A stretch of DNA of 64,000 bases, taken from Enterovibrio calviensis DSM 14347. Its GTDB lineage: Bacteria; Pseudomonadota; Gammaproteobacteria; Enterobacterales; Vibrionaceae. Positions 47,226 to 57,334 of the stretch are shown here, one piece after another. The stretch covers positions 186,001 to 250,000 of the forward strand of contig NZ_JHZA01000008.1 of assembly GCF_000621165.1 (NCBI RefSeq), given 5' to 3'. Below the pieces are notes generated by a model that worked only from the letters and a program-made list of their open reading frames with translations, was not told where the DNA came from and did no database searches. Each line of letters begins with the position of its first letter. Position 1 is the stretch's first letter. The translations under genes and the position numbers were made by a program.

Positions 47226-49160
47226 ATGAGTATATTCGACCACTATCGTCAACGATACGAAGAATCTAAAGACGAAGAGCTGAGCCTTCACGAATTTCTG
47301 GACCTATGCCGGGAAGATCGCAGTGTGTACGCCAATGCAGCCGAACGTTTGTTGATGGCCATTGGTGAGCCTGAAATGATCGATACCGCGCACGAGCCGC
47401 GGTTGAGCCGGCTTTTTTCAAATCGTGTCATCTCGCGATATGAAACCTTTGAAGATTTTTACGGGATGGAAGAAGCGATTGAACAAATCGTCTCCTATCT
47501 CAAGCATGCTGCACAAGGTCTAGAAGAACGCAAACAGATCCTCTATTTGCTTGGTCCAGTGGGTGGCGGTAAGTCATCACTGGCCGAAAAACTCAAAAGC
47601 CTGATGCAGAAAGTACCTATCTACATCCTCACTGCCAATGGTGAACGTAGCCCAGTGAATGACCACCCATTCTGTCTCTTTGATGTAACAGAAGACGGTG
47701 CATTGCTGGAAAGCGAATACGGTATTTCTCAACGTTACTTACGTTCGATCATGTCACCTTGGGCAGCTAAGCGACTTCATGAGTTTGGTGGTGACATCAG
47801 CAAGTTCAAAGTCGTGAAAGTTCGTCCATCGATTCTTGATCAAGTCGGCGTTGCGAAGACAGAGCCGGGTGATGAAAACAACCAAGATATTTCATCGCTG
47901 GTTGGTAAAGTGGATATTCGTCAACTCGAGCATTTCTCACAAGATGACCCCGATGCTTACAGTTACTCTGGCGCATTGTGTAAAGCCAACCAAGGCTTGA
48001 TGGAATTCGTAGAGATGTTTAAAGCCCCCATCAAAGTGCTTCACCCATTGCTTACTGCGACGCAGGAAGGTAACTACAACGGGACCGAAGGCCTCTCGGC
48101 GCTACCATTTGATGGCATGATCCTCGCTCACTCGAATGAATCTGAATGGCAAACATTCCGAAACAACAAAAACAATGAGGCTTTCCTCGATCGCGTTTAC
48201 ATCGTGAAAGTGCCTTACTGTCTGCGTGTGTCGGAAGAAATGAAAATTTACGACAAACTACTGCAAAACAGTGAGTTGTCTTCTGCGCCTTGCTCGCCAA
48301 GTACGCTCGATATTCTTGCTCGATTCAGTATCTTGTCGCGCCTAAAAGAGCCAGAAAACTCAAGTATCTTCTCTAAAATGCGCGTCTATGATGGCGAAAC
48401 GCTGAAAGATACCGATCCAAAAGCCAAGTCTTATCAGGAATACAGAGACTACGCGGGTGTCGACGAAGGCATGAACGGACTTTCAACGCGTTTCGCGTTC
48501 AAAATTCTGTCCCGCGTCTTCAACTTTGACCACTCAGAAGTGGCGGCTAACCCTGTCCACTTGTTCTATGTGCTCGAACAGCAAATTGAACGCGAACAGT
48601 TCCCGCAAGATCTTGCTGAGAAATACCTTGAGCACCTTAAAGGGTACTTGATTCCAAAATACGTCGAGTTCATTGGCAAAGAAATTCAAACCGCCTATCT
48701 CGAATCTTATTCAGAGTATGGTCAGAACATCTTTGACCGCTATGTCACTTATGCCGATTTCTGGATTCAAGATCAGGAATACCGTGACCCTGATACTGGC
48801 CAACTGTTTGACCGCTCCGCACTCAATAGCGAGTTGGAAAAAATAGAAAAACCGGCGGGCATTAGTAATCCAAAAGACTTCCGAAATGAAATTGTGAACT
48901 TTGTGCTCCGTGCTCGCGCCAACAACGAAGGCAGAAACCCAGGTTGGACAAGCTACGAGAAACTCCGCACTGTGATTGAGAAGAAAATGTTCTCTAACAC
49001 AGAAGAGTTGCTGCCTGTCATCTCGTTCAATGCGAAAACCTCGACGGAAGAGCAGAAGAAACACGATGACTTTGTCGCACGTATGATGGAGAAAGGTTAC
49101 ACCCGCAAACAAGTACGACTCTTGTCTGAATGGTACCTGCGCGTGCGTAAGTCTTCGTAA
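47226..49160 (+). CDS. yeaG: PrkA-family serine protein kinase YeaG
   Basis: A 644-residue protein, the same length and very similar to E. coli YeaG. The N-terminal AAA-like ATPase domain has Walker A GPVGGGKS (110-117); the C-terminal PrkA kinase-like domain holds [20 protein letters not shown] and the end [18 protein letters not shown]. YeaG is expressed under nutrient starvation in E. coli and acts with YeaH in stress adaptation. An SD-like GGGGGCAGGA sits just before the ATG. It heads a probable operon yeaG-yeaH-ycgB with gaps of 37 and 47 bases. Confidence 0.95.
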   Translation: MSIFDHYRQRYEESKDEELSLHEFLDLCREDRSVYANAAERLLMAIGEPEMIDTAHEPRLSRLFSNRVISRYETFEDFYGMEEAIEQIVSYLKHAAQGLEERKQILYLLGPVGGGKSSLAEKLKSLMQKVPIYILTANGERSPVNDHPFCLFDVTEDGALLESEYGISQRYLRSIMSPWAAKRLHEFGGDISKFKVVKVRPSILDQVGVAKTEPGDENNQDISSLVGKVDIRQLEHFSQDDPDAYSYSGALCKANQGLMEFVEMFKAPIKVLHPLLTATQEGNYNGTEGLSALPFDGMILAHSNESEWQTFRNNKNNEAFLDRVYIVKVPYCLRVSEEMKIYDKLLQNSELSSAPCSPSTLDILARFSILSRLKEPENSSIFSKMRVYDGETLKDTDPKAKSYQEYRDYAGVDEGMNGLSTRFAFKILSRVFNFDHSEVAANPVHLFYVLEQQIEREQFPQDLAEKYLEHLKGYLIPKYVEFIGKEIQTAYLESYSEYGQNIFDRYVTYADFWIQDQEYRDPDTGQLFDRSALNSELEKIEKPAGISNPKDFRNEIVNFVLRARANNEGRNPGWTSYEKLRTVIEKKMFSNTEELLPVISFNAKTSTEEQKKHDDFVARMMEKGYTRKQVRLLSEWYLRVRKSS

Positions 49161-49197
49161 TCAGGCTGTTAATGAAGTAACGAAATACGGGGGGCTT

Positions 49198-50469
49198 ATG
49201 GGGCATTTTATTGATCGAAGGCTCAACGGAAAGAACAAGAGTACAGTGAACCGACAGCGTTTTTTACGCCGTCACAAACGACAGATCAAAGAGTCGATTG
49301 CTGACGCTGTAAATCAACGCTCTATCACTGACGTGGATAGTGGTGAGAGTATCACTATCCCTTCTCGTGACATCCGAGAGCCAACGTTCCGACAAGGTAA
49401 AGGAGGACAGCGTGATGCTGTCCATCCTGGCAACGACCAATTTATCGCAGGCGACCGCATTGAACGTCCACCGGGTGGCGGCGGTAGTGGCGGTGCGGGT
49501 GAAGGCCAAGCAAGCCCAGATGGTGAAGGTCAGGACGATTTCGTTTTCCAAATCTCCAAAGACGAATACTTGGATTTGCTGTTTGAAGACCTTGAACTGC
49601 CAAATCTGAAAAAGAATCAAATCACCCAATTGGTGGAGTACAAAACACACCGTTCTGGTTTTAAAGCAACCGGCGTTCCTTCCAATATTGCCATTGTTCG
49701 GTCGCTGCAAAACTCGTTGGCTCGTCGAACCGCAATGAGTGCGGGTAAGCGTAGAAAGCTGAAAGAACTGGAAGCAGAGCTTGAAGCCTTAAAACGCTCA
49801 GAGCCGGCGCAACCGTTGGAGGAAAAACAACTTCAAGAAGAGATCGACCTGCTCAAAGACAAGATCGCAGCCGTTCCTTTCATTGATACGTTTGACCTGA
49901 GATTCAAAAATTACGAGAAGCGTCCGCAACCAAGCAGCCAAGCTGTCATGTTTTGTCTTATGGATGTCTCTGGTTCGATGGACCAAGCAACCAAAGATAT
50001 CGCCAAGCGCTTCTATATCTTGTTGTACCTCTTTCTCAACCGCACCTATAAAAACGTGGAAGTGGTGTTTATCCGACACCACACACAAGCAAAAGAAGTG
50101 GATGAGCACGAGTTTTTCTACTCACAAGAAACGGGCGGCACTATCGTTTCGAGTGCCCTTCGCTTAATGAACGACATTGTCAAAGAACGCTACCCGTCGA
50201 ATGAATGGAATGTCTATGCTGCTCAAGCGTCGGATGGGGATAACTGGGCAGACGATTCACCAGGTTGCCGTGAGCTGTTGCAAAAACAACTGCTCCCTGT
50301 GACTCGATACTACGCATACATTGAAATTACACGCCGTGCGCACCAAACCCTCTGGCGCGAGTATGAAGCACTGGATGAAGCCTATGAAAACTTCGCTATG
50401 CAGAATATTCGTTCAGCCGAAGACATTTTCCCCGTCTTCCGGGAGCTATTTAAGAAACAGGTAAGTTAA
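49198..50469 (+). CDS. yeaH: UPF0229 protein YeaH (VWA-like)
   Basis: A 423-residue protein of the DUF444/UPF0229 family. The N-terminal part is basic ([20 protein letters not shown]), the middle has a Gly-rich linker ([14 protein letters not shown]), and the C-terminal half has a VWA-like fold with the metal-site motif MDVSGSM near residue 260. It is the partner of YeaG; the same pair is seen across proteobacteria. Biochemical activity is not known. SD GGGGG precedes the start. Confidence 0.94.
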   Translation: MGHFIDRRLNGKNKSTVNRQRFLRRHKRQIKESIADAVNQRSITDVDSGESITIPSRDIREPTFRQGKGGQRDAVHPGNDQFIAGDRIERPPGGGGSGGAGEGQASPDGEGQDDFVFQISKDEYLDLLFEDLELPNLKKNQITQLVEYKTHRSGFKATGVPSNIAIVRSLQNSLARRTAMSAGKRRKLKELEAELEALKRSEPAQPLEEKQLQEEIDLLKDKIAAVPFIDTFDLRFKNYEKRPQPSSQAVMFCLMDVSGSMDQATKDIAKRFYILLYLFLNRTYKNVEVVFIRHHTQAKEVDEHEFFYSQETGGTIVSSALRLMNDIVKERYPSNEWNVYAAQASDGDNWADDSPGCRELLQKQLLPVTRYYAYIEITRRAHQTLWREYEALDEAYENFAMQNIRSAEDIFPVFRELFKKQVS

Positions 50470-50516
50470 CGCTTACCTCTCTTTTCATACGGCTTTGATA
50501 TCCAAGGAGGACTTCC

Positions 50517-52061
50517 ATGGCAGTCGCAGCAAAAAACAAAAAGAAGACGCTCAGCGATGGTCCAGATTGGACATTTGATCTTCTGGACCAGTACCACAAC
50601 GAAATCAAACGAGTCGCGGAACACTATCGACTAGACACTTACGTCAACCAAATTGAAATCATTACCGCTGAACAGATGATGGATGCGTACTCAAGCGTCG
50701 GTATGCCAATCAACTACAGTCACTGGTCATTTGGTAAGAAGTTCATCGAAACAGAACGTGGCTACAAGCACGGGCACATGGGGCTGGCGTATGAAATCGT
50801 CATCAACTCTGATCCCTGTATTGCCTATTTGATGGAAGAAAACACCATCACCATGCAAGCCTTGGTGATGGCCCATGCTTGTTACGGTCACAATTCATTC
50901 TTCAAAGGTAACTACCTGTTCCAAACATGGACAGACGCTGGTTCCATTATCGATTACCTGCTGTTTGCCAAAAAATACATCAGCGAGTGTGAAGAAAAAT
51001 ACGGCGTTGATGACGTCGAAAAGCTGCTCGATTCCTGCCATGCACTGATGAATTACGGCGTCGACCGTTACAAGCGACCGCAAAAAATCTCGATGGCCGA
51101 GGAAAAGGCGCGTCAAAAATCACGTGAAGACTACCTTCAAACTCAGGTAAACGCCTTGTGGCGCACCATTCCGACCAGCGAAAAAGTGCGTGAAAAAGCC
51201 GTCGAGCGATTCCCGTCGGAGCCGCAAGAAAACATTCTCTACTTCTTTGAGAAGCACTCGCCATTGCTTGAGCCATGGCAGCGTGAAATTGTTCGTATCG
51301 TGCGTAAAGTGAGCCAGTACTTCTATCCACAAAAACAAACGCAAGTAATGAACGAAGGCTGGGCCACCTACTGGCACTACACCATATTGAATCATCTCTA
51401 TGACGAAGGTTTGGTGTCCGATCGCTTTATTATGGAGTTCTTGCACAGCCACACCAACGTGGTAGCACAACCCCCCTACAACAGTAAATACTACAGCGGC
51501 ATCAACCCTTATGCGCTGGGTTTTGCGATGTTCACAGATATTCGACGTATTTGTGAGTCGCCAACGGAAGAAGACAAATATTGGTTCCCTGAAATTGCAG
51601 GCTCAGATTGGTTAGAAACCATGCACTTTGCCATGCATAACTTCAAGGACGAGAGCTTTATCAGTCAGTTTCTTTCTCCTAAAGTGATGCGAGACATGAA
51701 ATTCTTCGCCGTTAATGATGACGATAAACAGAATTTCATCGAAGTCACTTGTATTCACGATGAAGAAGGATATCGACAAATCCGCGAAAAGCTCTCGGCG
51801 CAATATAACCTCGCCAACCATGAACCGAATATTCAAGTGTGGGACGTCGATTTGCGTGGTAATCGTGCGCTAACGCTCCGTTACGTACCTCACAACCGTA
51901 TCCCTCTCGGTAACTCGCATGAGGAAGTGTTAAAGCATGTACATCGCTTGTGGGGCTTTGAGGTGGTACTTGAAGAAGAAACGACGGATGGAAAAGGGAA
52001 GATTATCGCAACGTGTCCGAAGCGTCCTCAGTTCGATCCTGATTTGATTCCTGGCACCTAG
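50517..52061 (+). CDS. ycgB: SpoVR-family protein YcgB
   Basis: A 514-residue protein of the SpoVR family, named after a Bacillus spore-cortex gene but common in non-sporulating bacteria. Characteristic segments are WSFGKKFIETERGYKHGHMG, then NEGWATYWHYTILNHLYDEG and NPYALGFAMFTDIRRI; conserved His and Glu residues suggest a metal site. Function unclear, linked to stationary-phase stress through yeaG-yeaH. A perfect SD (AAGGAGG) precedes the ATG. In E. coli ycgB lies beside fadR but far from yeaGH; here it joins both. Confidence 0.95.
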   Translation: MAVAAKNKKKTLSDGPDWTFDLLDQYHNEIKRVAEHYRLDTYVNQIEIITAEQMMDAYSSVGMPINYSHWSFGKKFIETERGYKHGHMGLAYEIVINSDPCIAYLMEENTITMQALVMAHACYGHNSFFKGNYLFQTWTDAGSIIDYLLFAKKYISECEEKYGVDDVEKLLDSCHALMNYGVDRYKRPQKISMAEEKARQKSREDYLQTQVNALWRTIPTSEKVREKAVERFPSEPQENILYFFEKHSPLLEPWQREIVRIVRKVSQYFYPQKQTQVMNEGWATYWHYTILNHLYDEGLVSDRFIMEFLHSHTNVVAQPPYNSKYYSGINPYALGFAMFTDIRRICESPTEEDKYWFPEIAGSDWLETMHFAMHNFKDESFISQFLSPKVMRDMKFFAVNDDDKQNFIEVTCIHDEEGYRQIREKLSAQYNLANHEPNIQVWDVDLRGNRALTLRYVPHNRIPLGNSHEEVLKHVHRLWGFEVVLEEETTDGKGKIIATCPKRPQFDPDLIPGT

Positions 52062-52160
52062 CGAGCTTATCGCATAGTGCTTAGCTCTCGTTGCTCACTC
52101 AGTGATGCAATGTGCAAGGGGTAGGAACTAAAGTTGAACAACAAAGTATTTAGATAACAA

Positions 52161-52188
52161 AAAACCGCCAAACTGGCGGTTTTTTTCT
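52161..52188. terminator. Bidirectional terminator between ycgB and fadR
   Basis: Stem AACCGCCA / TGGCGGTT flanked by A and T runs. Confidence 0.92.
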
Positions 52189-52239
52189 GTCTGTCGCATC
52201 GTGTCATGCGCTTGGACAATTAGGAAGCAAGAGACGTAT

Positions 52240-53091
52240 TTACGCTTCTTCTTGTTCCATCAGTTTTGCAATGGTATCGCGGTTCACAAACCACATTGCG
52301 CCACTTTCACGTCCGTACTGTTTGATACGATCAACCACATCGCCTTGGCGACCTTCAACCGAAATACTAAGTAAGTCGCGATAGAACTGAAGAGCCAGTT
52401 CGCAAGCGCGCTTGTCCATGAAGTAGTAGCCACCAACGCGTGAATAGATTTTACGCATACCGTTCATGGTCAACACATAGACTTTGTTGCCAGATAGTTG
52501 AGCCATACCTTGGAACAGCATGTAGTCGTAATGGTTGAATGCACGACCACGGCACACAGCTTCACAAACATCAGTGTCGATTTTGCCAAACGAATCAAAA
52601 ATCTTTTTAACGTCTTGTTGAATTGCAGGCTTCTCTTCTACCGTTTCAACAAAGCTCGCAAAGCTATCGCTCGCCAAAAGGGCTTCACAACGGCTTATCA
52701 CCTTTTCAATCAGCGCGGTGCATGCTTGTGCGTCATTTTTCACCGCATATCGCATGTACACACCACCAATATCGGTGCGCGCAGACAGCAGGTTCTCAAG
52801 AACGCCATGAACATCTTCACCCTCTAGCGTAACCAAAGTATCTAAGATATTCAGGCCAGAAGTATTCATGTAATCATTAACACGCGTTGGTTTGCCGTGT
52901 TGTATCGTCAACCAGCCATCACGAGCCAAACGTTGAAGTACTTCACGCAGCGTTGTACGAGTCACTCCAATCAGTTCTGACAGTTCACGCTCAGCAGGAA
53001 GAATTGAACCTTGAGGAAAATGATTATTCCAAATGCTCTCGATAATGTATTTCTCAGCAAACGTTGCCGGGCTGTCCGCCTTTATAACCAT
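52240..53091 (-). CDS. fadR: Fatty acid metabolism regulator FadR, long Vibrionaceae form
   Basis: A 283-residue GntR-family regulator. The N-terminal winged helix (1-75) carries ILPAERELSELIGVTRTTLREVLQRLARDGWL, quoted here in two contiguous helices; the C-terminal domain binds long-chain acyl-CoA (GMRKIYSRVGGYYF). E. coli FadR has 239 residues; the extra stretch of about 40 residues (around 138-177) corresponds to the insertion known in Vibrio cholerae FadR, which adds a second ligand site. FadR represses fatty-acid degradation and activates synthesis genes. The second fadL in this window has a FadR-like site. It is divergent from nhaB. Confidence 0.95.
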   Translation of the reverse strand: MVIKADSPATFAEKYIIESIWNNHFPQGSILPAERELSELIGVTRTTLREVLQRLARDGWLTIQHGKPTRVNDYMNTSGLNILDTLVTLEGEDVHGVLENLLSARTDIGGVYMRYAVKNDAQACTALIEKVISRCEALLASDSFASFVETVEEKPAIQQDVKKIFDSFGKIDTDVCEAVCRGRAFNHYDYMLFQGMAQLSGNKVYVLTMNGMRKIYSRVGGYYFMDKRACELALQFYRDLLSISVEGRQGDVVDRIKQYGRESGAMWFVNRDTIAKLMEQEEA

Positions 53092-53398
53092 TGAGTGTTG
53101 TTTCCAAGTTGCTTCTTATTTTGATTAATAACTCATCATACCACTGAAGGTTACCACCTAGAAACCTATGAGTGCCCTCGCAGACTCGCATTTCCCCGTG
53201 ATTTGACGTCATACATCACAGTTAGCTAAATAACCTGACGTAACATCCGCATTCCCCAAAAGGAACATTATCAAACATATTTCTATCAACATTCATCACA
53301 CAGAAGAGGCTTTTCCATTGCCAAATGAGGCTTTTGACCACCTTCTTTGTCTAAACGCCTGAATAAATGTTCACTTGTAAGCAACGTACTATTTAACC

Positions 53399-53412
53399 TT
53401 GATCCGCATCAC
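53399..53412. promoter_or_regulatory. FNR-like box in the fadR-nhaB gap
   Basis: TTGATCCGCATCAC matches 9 of 10 specified FNR positions. It lies 308 bases from fadR and 356 bases from nhaB, far from either start, so a role is doubtful. The 676-base gap is otherwise AT-rich with no gene visible. Confidence 0.3.
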
Positions 53413-53767
53413 TGTATACAACCAGACTCACGCATAGAATAAGCGCGCCCAAATGTTACAAGGTATTTCGACACGAGGCGATTCACGTTTCGTTTTTTCG
53501 TAACATACTCCAGTAATTTAATTAACATGCAAAGGATTGTTGACTGTTTGGAAAGTCGCTGTATTGTGTGCTCCGAGTTTGCCTATGCGATGGGTTTCAA
53601 TGGCGTTTTATTGCCGAGTGATTGAACATTCGCATGTTTATTTTGCTTGATTTAGCAGCGCGTCATAAAAGTGAAACCTGACCATCTCCAAACGCAACAG
53701 CTTGTTTACATCTTCATTTCAAGCCCCCAAGAAGACTTGCTTTTTCTATAAGAACAGAGACAAAGAC

Positions 53768-55348
53768 ATGGCCATTACGCTAAGGAATGCTTTTACTAAG
53801 AACTTTCTCGGTAAAGCGCCCAATTGGTACAAAGCGGCGATTATCGCGTTTTTGATTATCAACCCTATTGTTTTCGCAATTGACCCATTTGTTGCTGGTT
53901 GGTTGCTCGTCGTAGAATTCATTTTCACGTTAGCAATGGCACTGAAATGCTACCCTCTTCAGCCAGGCGGCCTGCTCGCTATTGAAGCTGTTGCTATTGG
54001 GATGACAAGCGCAGATACCGTCAAACACGAGTTGGTTGCTAACTTTGAAGTCTTGCTGTTGCTTATCTTCATGGTGGCTGGCATTTACTTCATGAAGCAG
54101 CTTCTGCTGTTTATGTTTACCAAAATACTGCTTGGTATCCGCTCTAAATCCATGCTGTCTCTTGCCTTCTGTGCCGCAGCTGCACTGCTTTCAGCATTCT
54201 TAGACGCCCTAACCGTTATTGCCGTTATCATCAGCGTTGCTGTCGGTTTCTACTCTATTTATCACCGCGTTGCATCGGGCGGGTCTGCAGACAATGACCA
54301 TACTTCGGATGATCATCTTGGTGATGACCTAAGCCGTGATGACTTAGAGCAATACCGCGCATTTCTTCGTAGCTTGCTAATGCATGCCGGTGTCGGTACC
54401 GCGCTTGGTGGTGTAATGACCATGGTAGGCGAACCGCAAAACCTTATCATTGCAGAAAAAGCCGGTTGGCAATTTGGCGAATTCATCATTCGCATGTTGC
54501 CTGTCACGCTACCTGTTCTTATTTGCGGCCTCATCACCTGTGTGGTGGTCGAGAAGTTCCGTCTGTTTGATTACGGCACAAAACTGCCAGAAAACGTGCG
54601 TAACATCCTATTGGAATTCGATGCAGGCGAGCGCGCCAAGCGCACGAATATCGACGTTGCGAAATTGATCGCTCAAGCGTGTATTGCAGTTTTCCTTGTG
54701 ATTGCGCTGGCAATGCACCTTGCCGCTGTGGGTCTGATTGGTCTAACCGTTATCATCCTAGCAACCTCATTCACTGGCGTGATTGACGAGCACCACATCG
54801 GTAAAGCATTTGAAGAGGCTCTGCCATTCACTGCGTTACTTGCCGTATTTTTTGCGGTCGTTGCGGTAATCGTTGACCAAGAACTCTTTACCCCAGTGAT
54901 CGCTGCCGTATTGCAAATGGAAGGTGGTGCACAGCTCACCATGTTCTATATTGCGAACGGATTGCTTTCTATGGTGTCTGATAACGTATTCGTGGGAACC
55001 GTCTACATCAACGAAGTCAAATCTGCGTTGACGGAAGGCATGATTACCCGCGAACAATTTGAGCTGTTGGCAGTCGCAATCAATACCGGTACGAACCTTC
55101 CATCAGTCGCAACACCGAATGGCCAAGCCGCGTTCCTATTCTTGCTAACATCGACACTGGCGCCACTGCTGCGCTTGTCTTACGGCAAAATGGTTTACAT
55201 GGCATTGCCATACACCATTGTGATGGGCTTGGTGGGTTTGGCAGGTATCGAACTGTTGTTGATTCCAATGACGGATTGGTTCGACTCGTTAGGTTGGATC
55301 TCACTCGGTACAGTTGAAGCGGTTGGCGCAGTAACTACTGGTCATTAA
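53768..55348 (+). CDS. nhaB: Na+/H+ antiporter NhaB
   Basis: A 526-residue membrane protein with about 12 segments that expels Na+ in exchange for H+. The N terminus [22 protein letters not shown], the loop [20 protein letters not shown], and the late segments [20 protein letters not shown] and [20 protein letters not shown] are all NhaB signatures. The upstream frame is open for 22 more codons but lacks similarity. Gene order fadR-nhaB-dsbB is the same as in E. coli. A terminator follows, so dsbB has at least partly independent expression. Confidence 0.96.
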   Translation: MAITLRNAFTKNFLGKAPNWYKAAIIAFLIINPIVFAIDPFVAGWLLVVEFIFTLAMALKCYPLQPGGLLAIEAVAIGMTSADTVKHELVANFEVLLLLIFMVAGIYFMKQLLLFMFTKILLGIRSKSMLSLAFCAAAALLSAFLDALTVIAVIISVAVGFYSIYHRVASGGSADNDHTSDDHLGDDLSRDDLEQYRAFLRSLLMHAGVGTALGGVMTMVGEPQNLIIAEKAGWQFGEFIIRMLPVTLPVLICGLITCVVVEKFRLFDYGTKLPENVRNILLEFDAGERAKRTNIDVAKLIAQACIAVFLVIALAMHLAAVGLIGLTVIILATSFTGVIDEHHIGKAFEEALPFTALLAVFFAVVAVIVDQELFTPVIAAVLQMEGGAQLTMFYIANGLLSMVSDNVFVGTVYINEVKSALTEGMITREQFELLAVAINTGTNLPSVATPNGQAAFLFLLTSTLAPLLRLSYGKMVYMALPYTIVMGLVGLAGIELLLIPMTDWFDSLGWISLGTVEAVGAVTTGH

Positions 55349-55384
55349 GTATTGATTTTCTGTCCAATAAACCTTTGAATATCA

Positions 55385-55413
55385 AAGTCCCACAATTAGG
55401 TGGGGCTTTTTTG
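55385..55413 (+). terminator. Terminator after nhaB
   Basis: Stem AAGTCCCAC / GTGGGGCTT (one G-T pair), 6-base loop and a run of T. Confidence 0.85.
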
Positions 55414-55435
55414 TTTTAAAACGGATTTATAACCT

Positions 55436-55975
55436 ATGTTGTCCTACTTCAATCAAATATCTCGCGGTCGCGGTGCATGGTTTTTGCTGATGCTGTCTGC
55501 ATTGGCTTTCGAAGCTTGTGCGCTGTATTTCCAGCACATCATGAATCTTGCGCCATGTGTCATGTGTATTTATGAACGCGTTGCCATGGTAGGTGTTCTT
55601 GGAGCTGGCCTCATTGGTATGATCGCACCTAGCAACGGTTTGGTCCGCTGGCTCGGCCTTGCGGCATGGGGCGTATCGACAGGATGGGGACTCAAGCTCT
55701 CCATTGAACACGTTGGCTACCAATTCCCAGACCCGAATGATCTTTTCGGCGCGACCTGTGACATCTTCGTTTCGTTCCCGTCTTGGGCACCTCTCAACCA
55801 ATGGGTTCCGTGGATGTTTGAAGCCAGCGGTGATTGCAGCAAGATCGTATGGGAATTCATGACACTCACTATGCCACAGTGGCTAGTGATCATTTACGGC
55901 GCAATGCTTGTCGTATTTGGGCTTGTTGTGCTGTCTCAGTTCTTCGGTAAACCGCGTGATCGTCGCTTGTTCTAA
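55436..55975 (+). CDS. dsbB: Disulfide bond formation protein DsbB
   Basis: A 179-residue inner-membrane protein with four membrane segments. It reoxidises periplasmic DsbA and passes electrons to quinones. The two redox pairs are present: Cys41/Cys44 in PCVMCIYER in the first periplasmic loop, and Cys108 and Cys134 in the second. A conserved Arg follows the first pair (Arg48). Adjacent to nhaB as in E. coli and ended by a terminator. Confidence 0.95.
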   Translation: MLSYFNQISRGRGAWFLLMLSALAFEACALYFQHIMNLAPCVMCIYERVAMVGVLGAGLIGMIAPSNGLVRWLGLAAWGVSTGWGLKLSIEHVGYQFPDPNDLFGATCDIFVSFPSWAPLNQWVPWMFEASGDCSKIVWEFMTLTMPQWLVIIYGAMLVVFGLVVLSQFFGKPRDRRLF

Positions 55976-56000
55976 CCAAGCACACCAGAATTAACCCAAT

Positions 56001-56031
56001 AAAAATCCCAGCTTTATGCTGGGATTTTTAT
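56001..56031. terminator. Bidirectional terminator after dsbB
   Basis: Stem AATCCCAGC / GCTGGGATT with A and T flanks, between convergent dsbB and the Nudix gene. Confidence 0.92.
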
Positions 56032-56054
56032 TGCTCTATTGTCTTCCACTGCCT

Positions 56055-56447
56055 TCAAGCAAACTGAAGGTGCTTAACCAGCGGTAAGTCAGCACCACTA
56101 AAGCAATAGCGGTCGAGTTCATTCGGTAAGACCCAAGCCATGGCTTGATGACAATGCAAAGTGATATCGCCAGCCACGGCCTTGCAACGGTAGCTGCACA
56201 AGAGTATGGACTTCGCAGGGTAGTGGTGAAGCGTTTCAACTAAGAAGTCGTCCACCGCAACACTCAGCCCTAGCTCTTCCATCAACTCACGCGCTAACGC
56301 TTCTTGCTCCGTTTCGCCCGCTTCGACTTTGCCGCCCGGGAACTCCCAAAGACCCGTTTCGCCGTCCACGCCGTGGCGTTGTGCGATCAACACGCGGTCG
56401 CCCTCGGTGATCACACCCGCAACGACAAGAATGGGAGTTAGGGTCAT
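56055..56447 (-). CDS. Nudix hydrolase, MutT/CTP-pyrophosphohydrolase type
   Basis: A 130-residue Nudix protein with the full box G-x5-E-x7-REUxEExGU (GGKVEAGETEQEALARELME followed by ELGL). The context WEFPGGKVE is typical of MutT and NudG types, which hydrolyse oxidised or modified nucleoside triphosphates to protect DNA and RNA. A second conserved Trp (AMAWV) lies near the C terminus. It overlaps the upstream SEC-C gene by four bases and is translationally coupled to it. The specific substrate is not certain. Confidence 0.88.
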   Translation of the reverse strand: MTLTPILVVAGVITEGDRVLIAQRHGVDGETGLWEFPGGKVEAGETEQEALARELMEELGLSVAVDDFLVETLHHYPAKSILLCSYRCKAVAGDITLHCHQAMAWVLPNELDRYCFSGADLPLVKHLQFA

Positions 56448-57085
56448 TTACCGCAGCACTTCTTGAATTTCTTCCCACTTTTACACGGGCAAGGATCGTT
56501 GCGACCCACAGACTTGTAAGGGTTCACAGCGCGAGCACCAGAGCCTTGTTGAACTTCGTCCGCAGCAAGGGCCACTTCATTAATCATCAAGGCTAATTGC
56601 TGATAGTATTTTTCTGGCGATGGCAGCGATGCAAGCCCTGCCTCTTCCATCTGTGCCAGCGTGCCTTGTTCATCGTGAAGGAACAGCATAGTGGTCATCA
56701 ACGCTGACAACATACGTCGACTACCATCTGAAACGCTAACTTCCTGCCAAGCAGGTTCAATGTGCGGCCAAACCGCTAGGAAGCCTTCAGCAAAAGCCTG
56801 ATGACCATCATGACGTGCAGCTTCAAGCGAAAGGGCTTGTGGCAATGCATATTCATGCTTCATTAACGCCACATATTGTTGTTCGAAGCGCAACATGATC
56901 GCGTGTTTTTGCTCTGTCGTAAGTGGCTCGATGTTGTCTTCATCCACGCCGCCAGTCAGCAAAATAGGCTGCCATAAATCAGGATCAAGCGGCGCAGGTG
57001 ATAGGTTCGCAGCAAGCAGCGCACCTTCAATAAACGTCGCGGGCATGCCTGCCCAGTTATCAGGCAGTTCAACCATTGTTGTCAT
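56444..57085 (-). CDS. UPF0149/YecA-type protein with SEC-C zinc motif
   Basis: A 213-residue protein. Residues 1-180 fit the UPF0149 helical domain (LPSPEKYYQQLALMINEVAL). The C terminus is a SEC-C motif, NDPCPCKSGKKFKKCCGK, which binds zinc and in SecA contacts ribosomes or SecB. Such YecA-like proteins bind ribosomes in E. coli, but the role is not well known. First gene of a two-gene unit with the Nudix hydrolase. Confidence 0.88.
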   Translation of the reverse strand: MTTMVELPDNWAGMPATFIEGALLAANLSPAPLDPDLWQPILLTGGVDEDNIEPLTTEQKHAIMLRFEQQYVALMKHEYALPQALSLEAARHDGHQAFAEGFLAVWPHIEPAWQEVSVSDGSRRMLSALMTTMLFLHDEQGTLAQMEEAGLASLPSPEKYYQQLALMINEVALAADEVQQGSGARAVNPYKSVGRNDPCPCKSGKKFKKCCGK

Positions 57086-57118
57086 TGCAGTTCTCGAAAA
57101 ATAAAGTTGTCGATATTA

Positions 57119-57160
57119 TATACCCAAGTAACCTGAAGATGCAGGATTCAGCGAGCATAG
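57119..57160. repeat. Candidate dispersed intergenic repeat
   Basis: Starting with TATACCCAAGTAACCTGAAG and continuing with ATGCAGGATTCAGCGAGCAT, this stretch has an internal inverted repeat CTGAA/TTCAG around TGCA. It resembles short dispersed intergenic sequences I associate with Vibrio genomes; only one copy is in the window. The following bases contain two ACCGAAA repeats. Confidence 0.3.
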
Positions 57161-57334
57161 AGACCGAAAACCGAAAACTCCCCCATCCCGCTTAACACGG
57201 CTATTCACACAAAATTGGTGCTGATTTTAACGTGCAATAGTTCGCGTTTTATCAAATATTAGCGCTAACATCTTGAATCTTTTTGCGCAAACCGTGGTAG
57301 CCTTAGCGGCGACAGAATACGAAAGGAAATTCTC

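Noticed and set aside
53399-53412. FNR control of nhaB or fadR
   Set aside because: The near-consensus box is more than 300 bases from both start codons, so it is listed only as a low-confidence site.
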